NCBI GenBank assembly: GCA_036387475.1
Contig: DASVTR010000018.1
Coordinates: 232,425 to 296,424, forward strand
DNA length: 64,000 bases
Direction of reading: 5' to 3'
DNA from: DASVTR01 sp036387475
GTDB taxonomy: Bacteria; Acidobacteriota; Blastocatellia; Pyrinomonadales; Pyrinomonadaceae
A program made the translations under genes and the position numbers. The notes beneath the pieces are model-generated. The model made no database searches and was not told the DNA's origin. It was given only the letters and a program-made list of their open reading frames with translations. Shown in pieces: positions 22,770 to 31,541 of the stretch (position 1 is its first letter; each line of letters starts with the position of its first letter).

Positions 22770-24218
22770 ATGTCCAGCCATCTCAAAACTACAGCCATTG
22801 CCTGCCTTTTCCTTTTAGCTTTCCTCGCAATCGGCGGCACGGCCTCCGCACAGCAGGTCAGAATCGTCCACATAGATGTCGGGCAGGGCGACGCAACCCT
22901 CATCGTCGGCCCATCGAAGACCTTGCTCTTCGACGCTGGCGTCACAGGCTCAGGCACGGAAATCCGCAGCGTGCTCAACTCGCTCAGCATTACCTCGCTC
23001 GACTATTTCGTCGCTGGACACTACCACGCAGACCACATCGGGGCCATAGACGAAGTTATCAACGGCGGCATCCCCATCAACATCGCCAGCTATGATCGCG
23101 GCGGCAGTTATTCATCGCAAACCTACACAGACTACGTTAACGCCGTCGGCACACGCCGCACAACCATCACGCTCAACCAGCAGATAGACCTCGGCGGCGG
23201 CTGCGTTCTGACCTGCATCGCTGTCAACGGCGCGACCAATCAAGGCAATGTCACGCCGACGGGCGAAAACGACCGCTCCATCGCCCTTGTGTTGCGCTAC
23301 GGCTCGTTTGATTATCTTATCACTTCCGACCTGAGCGGAGGCGGCAGCGGCACGGCTGACGTGGAGACGAAGATAGCGCAGGACGCTGGCGACGTGGACG
23401 TGTTGCACGCCGGGCATCATGGCAGCCTAACTTCGACCAACCAGACGCTTGTTAACACCGTCAAGCCCGAACAGGCCGTCATCAGTTGCGGCGACGGTAA
23501 CTCTTACGGGCATCCGACGCAAAGCATCTTAGACCGCCTCGCCGCTTCGCCCGGCCTGGACACCATCTGGCAGACCGAAGCGGGCGCGGGCGCAACCCAC
23601 TCGAAAGTCAAAGTCGGCGGCAACATTACTTTCCTGACCAACGGCAGCACCTACTCCGTGACAATCAGTTCGACGGGCCAGACCTTCAACTATTCAACCG
23701 ACGGCAACTACGGCGTCGCGCCGCCCGTCGTCATCAACGAAGTAGCCTGGGTAGGCTCAAGCGCCAGCGCCTACGACGAATGGATAGAGCTTTACAACAC
23801 GACCGCGAGCGCGATTAACCTGACGGGCTGGAAGATTGTCGATGACAGCGGCGCGCAGACCTATAACCTCTCAGGCACGATTGCCGCTGGCGGCTATTAC
23901 CTGATTGAGCGTTCTGCAAACGTCACGAGCGTCACGGGCGACGTTACAATCGCGGGCATCAGCCTCGCCAATACAGGCGACACGCTGGAATTACAGAACG
24001 CCAGCGGTACACGTGTGGATATAGTCAACTCAAGCGGCGTGGCATGGGTGGCAGGCACGACTACGGGCTATTACACGATGGAGAGAATCAGCGCCGGAGG
24101 CAGCGGTGATTCAGTTGCTAATTGGGCCAACAACAACGGCGTGACGCGCAACGGCACTAACTCCGGCGGCGGCCAGATAAACGGCACGCCGCGCGCCAAG
24201 AACTCCGTCACGCCCTGA
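22770..24218 (+). CDS. secreted ComEC-like metallo-beta-lactamase hydrolase with lamin-tail domain
   Basis: A signal peptide (1-27, cleaved near TASAQQ) is followed by a ComEC/Rec2-type metallo-beta-lactamase fold (about 28-290): VRIVHIDVGQGDATLIVG, the metal motif HYHADHIGA (near 87), NDRSIALVL and HAGHHGS. A lamin-tail domain (about 325-480) starts VVINEVAWVGSSASAYDEWIELYN. ComEC relatives degrade one DNA strand during uptake. A freestanding secreted form may be a nuclease or phosphodiesterase, and the lamin-tail domain may anchor it to polysaccharide or nucleic acid. The function is inference. Confidence 0.85.
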   Translation: MSSHLKTTAIACLFLLAFLAIGGTASAQQVRIVHIDVGQGDATLIVGPSKTLLFDAGVTGSGTEIRSVLNSLSITSLDYFVAGHYHADHIGAIDEVINGGIPINIASYDRGGSYSSQTYTDYVNAVGTRRTTITLNQQIDLGGGCVLTCIAVNGATNQGNVTPTGENDRSIALVLRYGSFDYLITSDLSGGGSGTADVETKIAQDAGDVDVLHAGHHGSLTSTNQTLVNTVKPEQAVISCGDGNSYGHPTQSILDRLAASPGLDTIWQTEAGAGATHSKVKVGGNITFLTNGSTYSVTISSTGQTFNYSTDGNYGVAPPVVINEVAWVGSSASAYDEWIELYNTTASAINLTGWKIVDDSGAQTYNLSGTIAAGGYYLIERSANVTSVTGDVTIAGISLANTGDTLELQNASGTRVDIVNSSGVAWVAGTTTGYYTMERISAGGSGDSVANWANNNGVTRNGTNSGGGQINGTPRAKNSVTP

Positions 24219-24228
24219 CATTTCTTTT

Positions 24229-24261
24229 GAGAGACACGGGCCGCAACAGCCCGCGTCTCTC
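24229..24261 (+). terminator. terminator hairpin after the metallo-beta-lactamase gene
   Basis: GAGAGACACGGGC (24229-24241) pairs with 24249-24261 over 13 bp with one G-T pair and a 7-nt loop. It is 11 bp after the stop codon of the plus-strand gene. The reverse side could also serve the minus-strand transcript ending at 24267. Confidence 0.6.
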
Positions 24262-24266
24262 ACCAT

Positions 24267-24422
24267 TCAACAAATCCGCGCCCGCTTTGGCGATTTGTCC
24301 GTCCTGCGGTCACTGAGACATCGACCGCCGCTCTGGCTAAGCACCGCGCTGGTAGTGAAGACAACGCTCACAGCGACGGCAACCAGCAGCAAAGATTTTA
24401 ATGTTATTCGCTTCACCTTCAT
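24267..24422 (-). CDS. possible 51-residue exported peptide coupled to the OPT gene
   Basis: The ATG overlaps the OPT transporter stop codon (ATGA arrangement), suggesting translational coupling. The peptide begins MKVKRITLKSLLLVAVAVSV and continues VFTTSAVLSQSGG, a good signal-peptide shape, then a short basic, Cys-containing tail. It ends just before a terminator hairpin. No family is recognised. It could be a real small exported protein or a chance frame. Confidence 0.4.
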   Translation of the reverse strand: MKVKRITLKSLLLVAVAVSVVFTTSAVLSQSGGRCLSDRRTDKSPKRARIC

Positions 24423-26857
24423 TTTCGTTTCGCTCTGCTCAATCCGTTTTTGCCGACATAGTAGAGTGTGGCCGCAAGGAGTGTGAACATCACGAGCGCC
24501 GTCAGTCGATTCTCTTCAAACCAGGCGGGCAGGAAGTGTACGACGCTGAACATATCGCCGCGACCAACGCTCTGCGGGATGGTCAGTAGTAGCCCCGTGA
24601 TCGTGCCGCCAGCGATGAGGCCGGAGCTATAGAGAACGCCGGGGCCGCTCTCTTCTTCGGCGAGAGTCTGCCGCTCGCGCGTCATGCGTTTGACCAGCGC
24701 ACGCACCAGCCCGCCGACGAAGATGGCTGCCGAAGTGGCGATTGGCAGATACATCCCGACGGCGAAAGGCAGCGCGTGAATCCCTACGACTTCGAGCAGG
24801 ATAGCGATAAACGCGCCAATCAGAATCAAAGACCAGGGCAGCTTTTGCGTCAGCACGCCGTCCACCAGAATAGCCATCAACTGGCCTTTCGGCGCGTCAA
24901 ACTTGGAGGCTGCGCCCGTCGTCACCTCTTCATACTTAGCTTGCCCCTTATCATCAACATAGAACGTGCGCGTCGCATCAGCGCCTTTGACAATCGCGAT
25001 TCTATAGATTTGGTCGTCAAGCCCGCGTGCACTTCCCTTTATCTCTACACCAGCGTTCATGTCTAACGGCGCGAGCGGCACATTCTCGGTCGTGACGGCG
25101 GTGCGCGTGCCGCCGACGCCCGGATTGATGCGATAGTGAATCTCGCCCAGCGCGTCCGTTAGGTATTGCCCCGAAGGAATCACAGTGCCGTCGCTGCCCT
25201 TTTCTTCAACCGAGAGGCGATGCACGTAAAATGGCCCGCCCGCAAGTTGCCCGCCGCGCAAATCGCCCTTGGCCCATTGCCTGTCATCCTGCTTCACCTG
25301 CGCGCGGTACGATGGGTAATAACTCGGCAACAGGTTCGTGTAGGCGTTGTTCAAATAAGAGAGCGTCCATGCGATGACGAGCGCAGAGGTCGTCACCCCC
25401 ACCATCAAGCCCCACTGCATACGCGACGGTGTGCCGCCGACCAGGTAGCCCGTCTTCAAATCCTGCGAGGTCGTGCCAGCATTCGAGAGCGCTATGCAGA
25501 CCACAGCGCCGACCGACAGCGCCAGCACGCGCGAGTCTGCGCCGCCCATGCCGAGCAGCAGAAAAATCAAGGAGGTCATCAGAATGGCGGCTATCGTCAT
25601 TCCCGAAATCGGGTTCGACGAAGAGCCAAGCTCGCCCGTGATGCGCGACGAGACGGTGGCGAAGAAAAAGCCGAAGACGAGCACGAGCACGACCGACAGA
25701 ATGTTCATCAGCACGCCGCTCTTCGGCGTATCAGCCGCGCTTCCGGCCACCGTCAGCCAGATAAAGATGGCGACGCTCAACACCAGTATGCCGCCGAGCA
25801 CAAACGTCATCGGCATATCGCGTTCCGTGCGCGGGATTGCGTCCTGCCCCTTCTTCTTTCCGCTCGCGCCGAAGCCGCCGATTGACGAAGCGAAAGCGCC
25901 CACTATCATCGGGAGGCTGCGGACGAGGCTGATGATGCCGCCGGTCGCGACAGCGCCCGCCGCGATATAGCGTATGTATAAATCCTGCACCTGCCCTGCG
26001 TTCATAGAGGAGATGAGCGGCCCGCCCGCCCCGACCGGAAAGAGCGGCTCTGTATAGCCCGCGCCGAAAAACTTGACCATCGGAATCAAGACCAGCGCCG
26101 TCAGGATACCGCCCCCGACCATCATCGCCGCCACACGCGCGCCGATGATATAGCCGACGCCCAGCAAGTCCGGCGTGATGTTGATTGATGCGGTCGCGCC
26201 CTGATACCAACGCATGACGTAAGCTGGCGTCTCGTTCCAGAGACGCGCGCCGCTCATCAAAAGACGATAAACGGCGGCGACGCCGAAGCCCGCGAAGACG
26301 AGCTTCGCATCCGTCCCGCCCTTTTCGCCGACCACCAGCACCTCTGCGCACGCAGTCCCCTCCGGATAGAGCAGTTTCCCGTGCTCCTTCACAATCAATG
26401 CGCGCCGGAGCGGAATCATCAACAGCACTCCGAGCCAGCCGCCCAAAAGCGCCACCATCGTCGTCCGAGAAATCTCAAGGTCGTAGCCGAGCACGAGTAG
26501 CGCGGGAATAGTAAAGGCGATTCCGGCGGCCACCGATTCGCCAGCCGAGCCGGTCGTTTGCGCGATGTTGTTTTCCAGGATGGAAGCGCGGCCCAGAGCG
26601 CGGAAGATGGAGATGGACATGACCGCAATCGGAATCGAAGCCGAGACCGTCAGCCCCACGCGCAGCGCCAGATACACGCTCGATGCCCCGAAGATGATGC
26701 CCAGAATTGAGCCTAGGATAATCGCGCGCGGCGTAAACTCCGGCAGGAATCGTGACGCGGGCACGAAAGGCTTATGGACAGCGTGGCTTTCGGCTACGGG
26801 GACGTGCGCTTCGTCTGTAATCGGCGGCTCGTCCAAAGTGATGACTTCCTGCGCCAT
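24419..26857 (-). CDS. OPT family oligopeptide/metal-chelate transporter
   Basis: The 812-residue inner-membrane protein has about 14-16 hydrophobic segments in two blocks. Family motifs include LRVGLTVSASIPIAVMSI (near 65-85), NNIAQTTGSAGESVAAGI, LYPEGTACAEVLVVGEKGG, and SNAGTTSQDLKTGYLVGGTP in the second half. OPT members move oligopeptides or metal-siderophore chelates using proton coupling. A soluble insert of about 130 residues (starting near YRAQVKQDDRQWAKG) sits before the last membrane block and may act as an extracytoplasmic domain. The ATG start has a GGAGGT site. Confidence 0.9.
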   Translation of the reverse strand: MAQEVITLDEPPITDEAHVPVAESHAVHKPFVPASRFLPEFTPRAIILGSILGIIFGASSVYLALRVGLTVSASIPIAVMSISIFRALGRASILENNIAQTTGSAGESVAAGIAFTIPALLVLGYDLEISRTTMVALLGGWLGVLLMIPLRRALIVKEHGKLLYPEGTACAEVLVVGEKGGTDAKLVFAGFGVAAVYRLLMSGARLWNETPAYVMRWYQGATASINITPDLLGVGYIIGARVAAMMVGGGILTALVLIPMVKFFGAGYTEPLFPVGAGGPLISSMNAGQVQDLYIRYIAAGAVATGGIISLVRSLPMIVGAFASSIGGFGASGKKKGQDAIPRTERDMPMTFVLGGILVLSVAIFIWLTVAGSAADTPKSGVLMNILSVVLVLVFGFFFATVSSRITGELGSSSNPISGMTIAAILMTSLIFLLLGMGGADSRVLALSVGAVVCIALSNAGTTSQDLKTGYLVGGTPSRMQWGLMVGVTTSALVIAWTLSYLNNAYTNLLPSYYPSYRAQVKQDDRQWAKGDLRGGQLAGGPFYVHRLSVEEKGSDGTVIPSGQYLTDALGEIHYRINPGVGGTRTAVTTENVPLAPLDMNAGVEIKGSARGLDDQIYRIAIVKGADATRTFYVDDKGQAKYEEVTTGAASKFDAPKGQLMAILVDGVLTQKLPWSLILIGAFIAILLEVVGIHALPFAVGMYLPIATSAAIFVGGLVRALVKRMTRERQTLAEEESGPGVLYSSGLIAGGTITGLLLTIPQSVGRGDMFSVVHFLPAWFEENRLTALVMFTLLAATLYYVGKNGLSRAKRK

Positions 26858-26892
26858 TTTTTGTGACCTCCCTCATTGAAGCGTCTGTGAAG

Positions 26893-26997
26893 GAGAAATA
26901 GTTAAAAGGAGGAATGGTTGAAGAGAGAAAGGAAAGCCTCTTCGGCTTCATTCCGCTTCCCCTGCCCTCTCTCCATTCCCCCTTTTAACTATTTCTC
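26893..26997. repeat. heptamer-phrase hairpin element between OPT and the wHTH-TPR gene
   Basis: 26893-26917 pairs with 26973-26997 over 25 bp with one mismatch. Units of 7 nt (such as AGGAGAA, ATAGTTA, AAAGGAG) are degenerate. A purine-rich left and pyrimidine-rich right side extend inward to a loop around TCTTCGGC. The rest of the 330-bp spacer (26998-27187) shows only presumptive promoter DNA for the plus-strand gene. Confidence 0.85.
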
Positions 26998-27187
26998 TGG
27001 ATAGCGATGGCCGCAAGCTTCCCGCTCGCCGACGCATTTTGTTACACTGCTCAACAGAACAAGCTGGCAAGCCGGACTTCCCACCGGCCCCTCTGTGAAT
27101 AGAGCGGATGATGCGCCGCGCGCAGGCGCGAAGTCCTTAGACGCGCTGAAACTTTCTGAAATTTTCTGAAAAGCGTTTAAACGAGCG

Positions 27188-29227
27188 TTGATGAGCAGCC
27201 AGACCGAGCAACATTTTTATGAGTTCGGCCCGTTCCGCGTTGATACGTTGAAGCGGCTGCTGCTGCGCGACGGCCAGACCGTGCCGTTGACAGCCAAAGC
27301 CTTCGATACGCTCTTGACCTTCGTCCAGCACAGCGGGCAAGACCTGGACAAAGACGAATTGATGCGGACGGTCTGGCCCGACACCATCGTCGAAGAAAAC
27401 AACCTGACGCAAAACGTCTCCGTGCTCCGCAAAGCGCTCGGCGAAAGCAAGAGCGAGCACCGCTACATCGTTACTATTCCAGGCCGTGGCTATCGCTTCG
27501 TCGCCAGCGTCAGGGAAGTCTGCGACGCGGAAGGGCAGAGACGCGTTGACGCGGAGTCGCCAGTACGCGTTGACGCGTTGACGCAAAGACGTGGCGAAAG
27601 CATCAAGACGAACGGCAACGGGGCTACTGCCAGCAACGCTGAAGCGGAATATCTCAATCAGCCGTTGACTTCAGAGCCAGGCAGCGCGACGCTTCCCGAT
27701 TTTTCTCCGCGTCAACGCGTCAACGCGTCGTCGCGTTATAGTTCCGCCTCTCTTCTCAAAAGCGCGGCTTTCGTCATCGCGCTTGTCGGCATCCTGGGCC
27801 TAGTCGCTTACTGGTGGATTGCAAACCGCGCGCGGCCCGCTCCACATCCGCCCGTGCCGCCGGGGTCAATCGCCATCCTGCCCTTCAAAGCGCTCGGCAT
27901 GAACGCGGGCGAGGATTATCTCGGCCTCGGCATGGCCGACGCTTTGATTACCAAGCTCAGCAATCTGCAACAGATCAGCGTGCGTCCGACCAGCGCCGTC
28001 ACCAAATTTTCGGGCGAGAGCCAGACAGACCCCGTTGCCGCCGGGCGCGAATTGAATGTGGACTTAGTGTTGGAGGGAAGCATTCAACGCGCGGGTGATA
28101 GGGTGCGCGTGACCGTGCAACTCGTCAACGTACGCGAAAGCCGACCGCTCTGGGCGCACACTTTCGACGAACGCCTGACAGACATTTTTACCTTGCAGGA
28201 TTCCATCTCCGCACAGGTCGCACAGGCGCTCACATTGAGATTGACGGGCGAGGAACAACGGCTGCTGGCAAAGCGCTACACGGAAAACGTGGAGGCTTAC
28301 AAATCCTATTTGCGCGGGCGCTACTTCTGGAACAAGCGCAACGAAGAGAGCCTCAACAAGAGCATCACCTACTTCGACGAGGCGATTGCGAGAGACCCAC
28401 GCTATGCGCTGGCCTACGCGGGCCTCGCCGACGCGCACAGCGTCATCGGCTTTTACCAGTTTGGCAAGCTCCCGCCAGCGGAAAGTTTCCAAAAAGCCAA
28501 ACGAGCGGCGCTCAAGGCTTTAGAACTGGACGAATCCCTCGCCGAAGCTCATGCTTCGCTGGCGCTCTCCATCAACGATGTAGACCAGGACGAGGCGGCT
28601 GCCGAGCGCGAGTTCAAACGTGCCATCGAGTTGAACCCGAACTACGCCACCGCTCATCACTGGTACTCCGATTTTCTGGCGGCAACCGGTCGTCCCGCCG
28701 AAGCGATGGCCGAAATCAACCGCGCGCTACGGCTTGACCCGCTCTCTCTTGTCATCAACGCCACGCTCGGCGAGCGTTTCTATCAGGCACGCCAGTATGA
28801 CGAAGCCATCGCTCACTTGCGTAAGACGCTCGAAATGGATACCAACTTTGGCCCGGCCCATTACCTGCTCGGTCTCGCCCTTGAACAAAAGGGGTTCTAC
28901 GAAGAGGCCATCGCGGAATTGAGTAAGGCCAGAACGCTCTCCGGCAGCAATCCCTGGATGGTCTCCGCGCTCGGACACACGCTGGCGCTCGCTGGCAAAA
29001 GAAACGAAGCGCGACGCGTGCTCGAAGAACTGAGAGAATTGTCGAAGGCGCGGCACGTCACGCCCTACGATTTCGCCGTCGTCTATCAAGGCTTGGGCCA
29101 ACACGAGCAGGTCATGGAGTGGCTGCAAAAGCTGCACAAAGACAAAATTGGCCGCACCCTCAAAGACGACCCACGAATGGACGCCTTGCAGCAAGACCCA
29201 CGCTTCCAAAAACTCTACGACTCATAG
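27188..29227 (+). CDS. membrane-anchored winged-helix regulator with TolB-like and TPR domains
   Basis: Domain order: OmpR/CadC-type winged helix (about 10-105; FRVDTLKRLLLRDGQ; LTAKAFDTLLTFV; NNLTQNVSVLRKALGE); linker; one membrane span (SAAFVIALVGILGLVAYWW, about 195-214); a TolB-like periplasmic region starting SIAILPFKALG; then about six TPR units to the C-terminus. This architecture is frequent in Acidobacteriota and resembles CadC, which senses outside the cell and binds DNA inside. Oddity: the linker (about 118-185) is encoded by an octamer-phrase inverted repeat. The start context is poor, but the length fits. Confidence 0.88.
   Translation: MMSSQTEQHFYEFGPFRVDTLKRLLLRDGQTVPLTAKAFDTLLTFVQHSGQDLDKDELMRTVWPDTIVEENNLTQNVSVLRKALGESKSEHRYIVTIPGRGYRFVASVREVCDAEGQRRVDAESPVRVDALTQRRGESIKTNGNGATASNAEAEYLNQPLTSEPGSATLPDFSPRQRVNASSRYSSASLLKSAAFVIALVGILGLVAYWWIANRARPAPHPPVPPGSIAILPFKALGMNAGEDYLGLGMADALITKLSNLQQISVRPTSAVTKFSGESQTDPVAAGRELNVDLVLEGSIQRAGDRVRVTVQLVNVRESRPLWAHTFDERLTDIFTLQDSISAQVAQALTLRLTGEEQRLLAKRYTENVEAYKSYLRGRYFWNKRNEESLNKSITYFDEAIARDPRYALAYAGLADAHSVIGFYQFGKLPPAESFQKAKRAALKALELDESLAEAHASLALSINDVDQDEAAAEREFKRAIELNPNYATAHHWYSDFLAATGRPAEAMAEINRALRLDPLSLVINATLGERFYQARQYDEAIAHLRKTLEMDTNFGPAHYLLGLALEQKGFYEEAIAELSKARTLSGSNPWMVSALGHTLALAGKRNEARRVLEELRELSKARHVTPYDFAVVYQGLGQHEQVMEWLQKLHKDKIGRTLKDDPRMDALQQDPRFQKLYDS
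27541..27739. repeat. octamer-phrase inverted repeat inside a coding sequence
   Basis: The left run (27541-27592) is 8-nt units such as ACGCGTTG, ACGCGGAG, ACGCAAAG. The right run (27708-27739) is CGCGTCAA (twice), CGCGTCGT, CGCGTTAT. A 20-bp segment 27565-27584 is the exact reverse complement of 27709-27728; 27541-27555 also pairs perfectly with 27706-27720. The element lies in the linker of the wHTH-TPR gene and keeps the frame open. Confidence 0.88.
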
Positions 29228-29264
29228 CTTGCTCTTCATCTTAAATCGAAGCAGAAAAGCAATC

Positions 29265-29370
29265 TCACGCAAAGACGCACAGACGCACAAGAAGAAACCT
29301 AAACAATAAGGCAATCGCCTCTCTGTTTTGCGCTCCGCGTTTTTCTTAGCGCCTCTGCGTCTTTGCGTGA
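29265..29370. repeat. octamer-phrase hairpin element upstream of the CitE-like gene
   Basis: The left run is 8-nt units ACGCAAAG, ACGCACAG, ACGCACAA; the right run is units of GCGCCTCT, GCGTCTTT, GCGTGAAA type. 15 bp at the base (from 29265 and up to 29370) are perfect, and the rest pairs with mismatches. The phrase resembles the elements at 27541-27739 and 60950-61001. Confidence 0.8.
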
Positions 29371-29473
29371 AACTGCTCCTCACTTCATCACGCAGCTTGA
29401 TTTCAACACTCACTGCCGTGATAAAGTCGCATGCGCTTTGGTCAATCCATTTATCTTTCAGAGGATTCAATAG

Positions 29474-30922
29474 ATGAAGACATCACTGTCTCAAGCATCA
29501 ACCGCAAGTATCGCCGAACGCCTCCAACAGGCCAACACGGCTTTTACCCAGAAATATCCCGGCGAGACCGGACGCCGACAGCCCGTGCATACCGTCTACG
29601 GCGGCGCGCATCTCTTCAAGGCCGATTCGGCGCGCAGGCTCGGCTCGTTGGCCCTCCGCTCGCTCGAACAATTTGCGCCCGACGCCTTCATCTTCGCCCG
29701 CGCCATCAATCTTCCCGGCGCAGAACAATTGCCGCTCTCTCTGGCTGGCGATTCGGCCTTGCAAACGCAACTCAAAGAGCGCCCTGAAGAAGCACGCGCA
29801 GAGAACCGTCCGGCGTGGATGGCCCACGCCATCTACTCGCGCGTTCTGGAAAAACTGCGCCGCGAGGCGGTCGAAGATTTTCGGATTGACTTCGAAGACG
29901 GCTACGGCAATCGCCCCGATGCGGAAGAGGACGGGCACGCGGCGGCGGCTGCAACTGAGGTGGCGAATGGCATCGCTTCCGGCACGCTCTCGCCCTTCAT
30001 CGGCATTCGCATCAAGCCACTGACGGAAGAACTACGCGAACGCAGCTTTCGCACCCTTGACGTTTTTCTCTCCACCCTTTCCGAACAGTCAGGCGGCAAG
30101 CTACCCGATAATTTCGTCGTCACGCTTCCCAAAGTCACCATCCCTGAACAGGTCACTGCGCTAGTTGACATCTTCGAGTTACTGGAAAAGGCGCTTGGTC
30201 TATCCGCAGGCTCGCTCAAGATGGAATTGATGATTGAGACGACGCAATCAATTCTCAACGACCGTGGCGAATCGAATCTGCCGCTCCTGCTCGCGGCGGC
30301 GCGCGGGCGCTGCATCGCCGCGCACTTCGGCACTTACGATTACACGGCCAGTTGCCAGATAACAGCCGCGCACCAGCACATGACGCATCCGGCCTGCGAT
30401 TTCGCTCGACACATGATGCAGGTCGCCTTCGGCGGCACGGGCGTCTGGCTCTCCGACGGCGCGACGAACATTATGCCGGTCGCGCCGCACCGCGCCGTAG
30501 AGGGCGGCCCTGCGCTCACCGGGCAACAAACGGAAGAGAACACGACGACCGTGCATCGCGCATGGAAGCTTCACTACGACCACATACAGCATTCTTTGAC
30601 CAACGCTTACTATCAGGGCTGGGACTTGCACCCGGCGCAACTGCCGACCCGCTATGCAGCCGTCTACAGCTTCTTCCTCGAAAGCCTCGAAGCGGCCTCC
30701 GAACGTCTCAGCAACTTTGTCGAAAAGGCCGCTAAAGCAACGCTCGTCGGCGATGTCTTTGACGATGCCGCGACCGGACAGGGCTTGCTCAACTATTTCC
30801 TGCGCGCTATCAACTGCGGCGCAATCACGGAAGAGGAGGCGTTGCGCTTGTCGAGCCTGACCGTTGAAGAACTACGCTCCGGCTCGTTCGTCAAGATTCT
30901 GAAGAATCGCCAAAATCTATAA
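29474..30922 (+). CDS. CitE/HpcH-like TIM-barrel lyase family protein (DUF6986 type)
   Basis: The 482-residue protein fits the aldolase/citrate-lyase superfamily (COG2301-like). It has DFRIDFEDGYGNRPD (near 135-149) and LKMELMIETTQSI (near 257), which hold the acidic metal ligands of this barrel. AAHFGTYDYTASCQI and CDFARHMMQ follow. It is longer than CitE (about 290) because of extra C-terminal helices. The reaction is unknown; members act on acyl-CoA or 2-oxo acids such as glyoxylate. Position beside the purine cluster suggests a role with glyoxylate from ureidoglycolate, which is inference. Confidence 0.7.
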   Translation: MKTSLSQASTASIAERLQQANTAFTQKYPGETGRRQPVHTVYGGAHLFKADSARRLGSLALRSLEQFAPDAFIFARAINLPGAEQLPLSLAGDSALQTQLKERPEEARAENRPAWMAHAIYSRVLEKLRREAVEDFRIDFEDGYGNRPDAEEDGHAAAAATEVANGIASGTLSPFIGIRIKPLTEELRERSFRTLDVFLSTLSEQSGGKLPDNFVVTLPKVTIPEQVTALVDIFELLEKALGLSAGSLKMELMIETTQSILNDRGESNLPLLLAAARGRCIAAHFGTYDYTASCQITAAHQHMTHPACDFARHMMQVAFGGTGVWLSDGATNIMPVAPHRAVEGGPALTGQQTEENTTTVHRAWKLHYDHIQHSLTNAYYQGWDLHPAQLPTRYAAVYSFFLESLEAASERLSNFVEKAAKATLVGDVFDDAATGQGLLNYFLRAINCGAITEEEALRLSSLTVEELRSGSFVKILKNRQNL

Positions 30923-30943
30923 CGCCACTAAGCAACATCGCAC

Positions 30944-31468
30944 ATGATTGAAACCTTAAACCTGACGCTTATCCCCTTCGAGTTGGCCCACTTTGAAGCA
31001 GTCTTGAACGACCCGCAGCGGTTAGCGTTGATGCTCGGCATCTCTATCGCGGAGGGCTGGGCTGCGTTTCCCGAATCGCTGCCCTACAGCTATAAATATC
31101 TCAAAGCCCACCCGGAAGCGCTCGGCTGGTGGACGTACCTGTTCATACACACGAAGGAAAAGGTGCTCGTCGGCTACGGTGGATTCAAAGGCGTGGCGGA
31201 CGAATCCGGCATGGTCGAAATCGGCTACAGCATCGCACCCGCGTGGAGGACACGCGGGCTGGCAACCGAAGCCGCACAGGGGCTAATTGATTACGCTTTC
31301 TCGCATCCGCACATCAAAATGATAGACGCTCATACGCTGGCCGAAACCAACCCTTCGACGAAGGTGCTAAAGAAAGTCGGCATGAAGTTTATGGCAGCGT
31401 TGCCTGACCCAGAACAAGGGCAAGTATGGCATTGGAGATTGCGCCGGGAAGAATATCAAAAGGCTTAA
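30944..31468 (+). CDS. GNAT family acetyltransferase (RimJ-like)
   Basis: The 174-residue protein has a RimJ/RimL-type GNAT layout: MIETLNLTLIPFELAHFEAV at the N-terminus, VGYGGFKGVADESGMVEIGYSIAP, then the acetyl-CoA loop AWRTRGLATEAAQGLIDYAF (about 105-124) and ETNPSTKVLKKVGMKF. The substrate is unknown. It follows the CitE-like gene by 21 bp on the same strand. The 3' end contains a short tandem duplication of AAAGGCTTAATCA, including the stop region. Confidence 0.78.
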   Translation: MIETLNLTLIPFELAHFEAVLNDPQRLALMLGISIAEGWAAFPESLPYSYKYLKAHPEALGWWTYLFIHTKEKVLVGYGGFKGVADESGMVEIGYSIAPAWRTRGLATEAAQGLIDYAFSHPHIKMIDAHTLAETNPSTKVLKKVGMKFMAALPDPEQGQVWHWRLRREEYQKA

Positions 31469-31541
31469 TCACAAAAAGGCTTAATCAAAAAGTTGTCCGG
31501 TAAATCGTCGCGGCGCACACGGTTGATAGCCGCTCTACATT

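Noticed and set aside
25166..25885. 239-residue plus-strand open frame
   Set aside because: It is the antisense shadow of the OPT transporter gene; composition is Arg/His-rich and no start or family was seen.
31450..31490. another phrase-hairpin element
   Set aside because: It has two direct copies of a 13-nt unit but no complementary arm; a simple duplication at a gene end.
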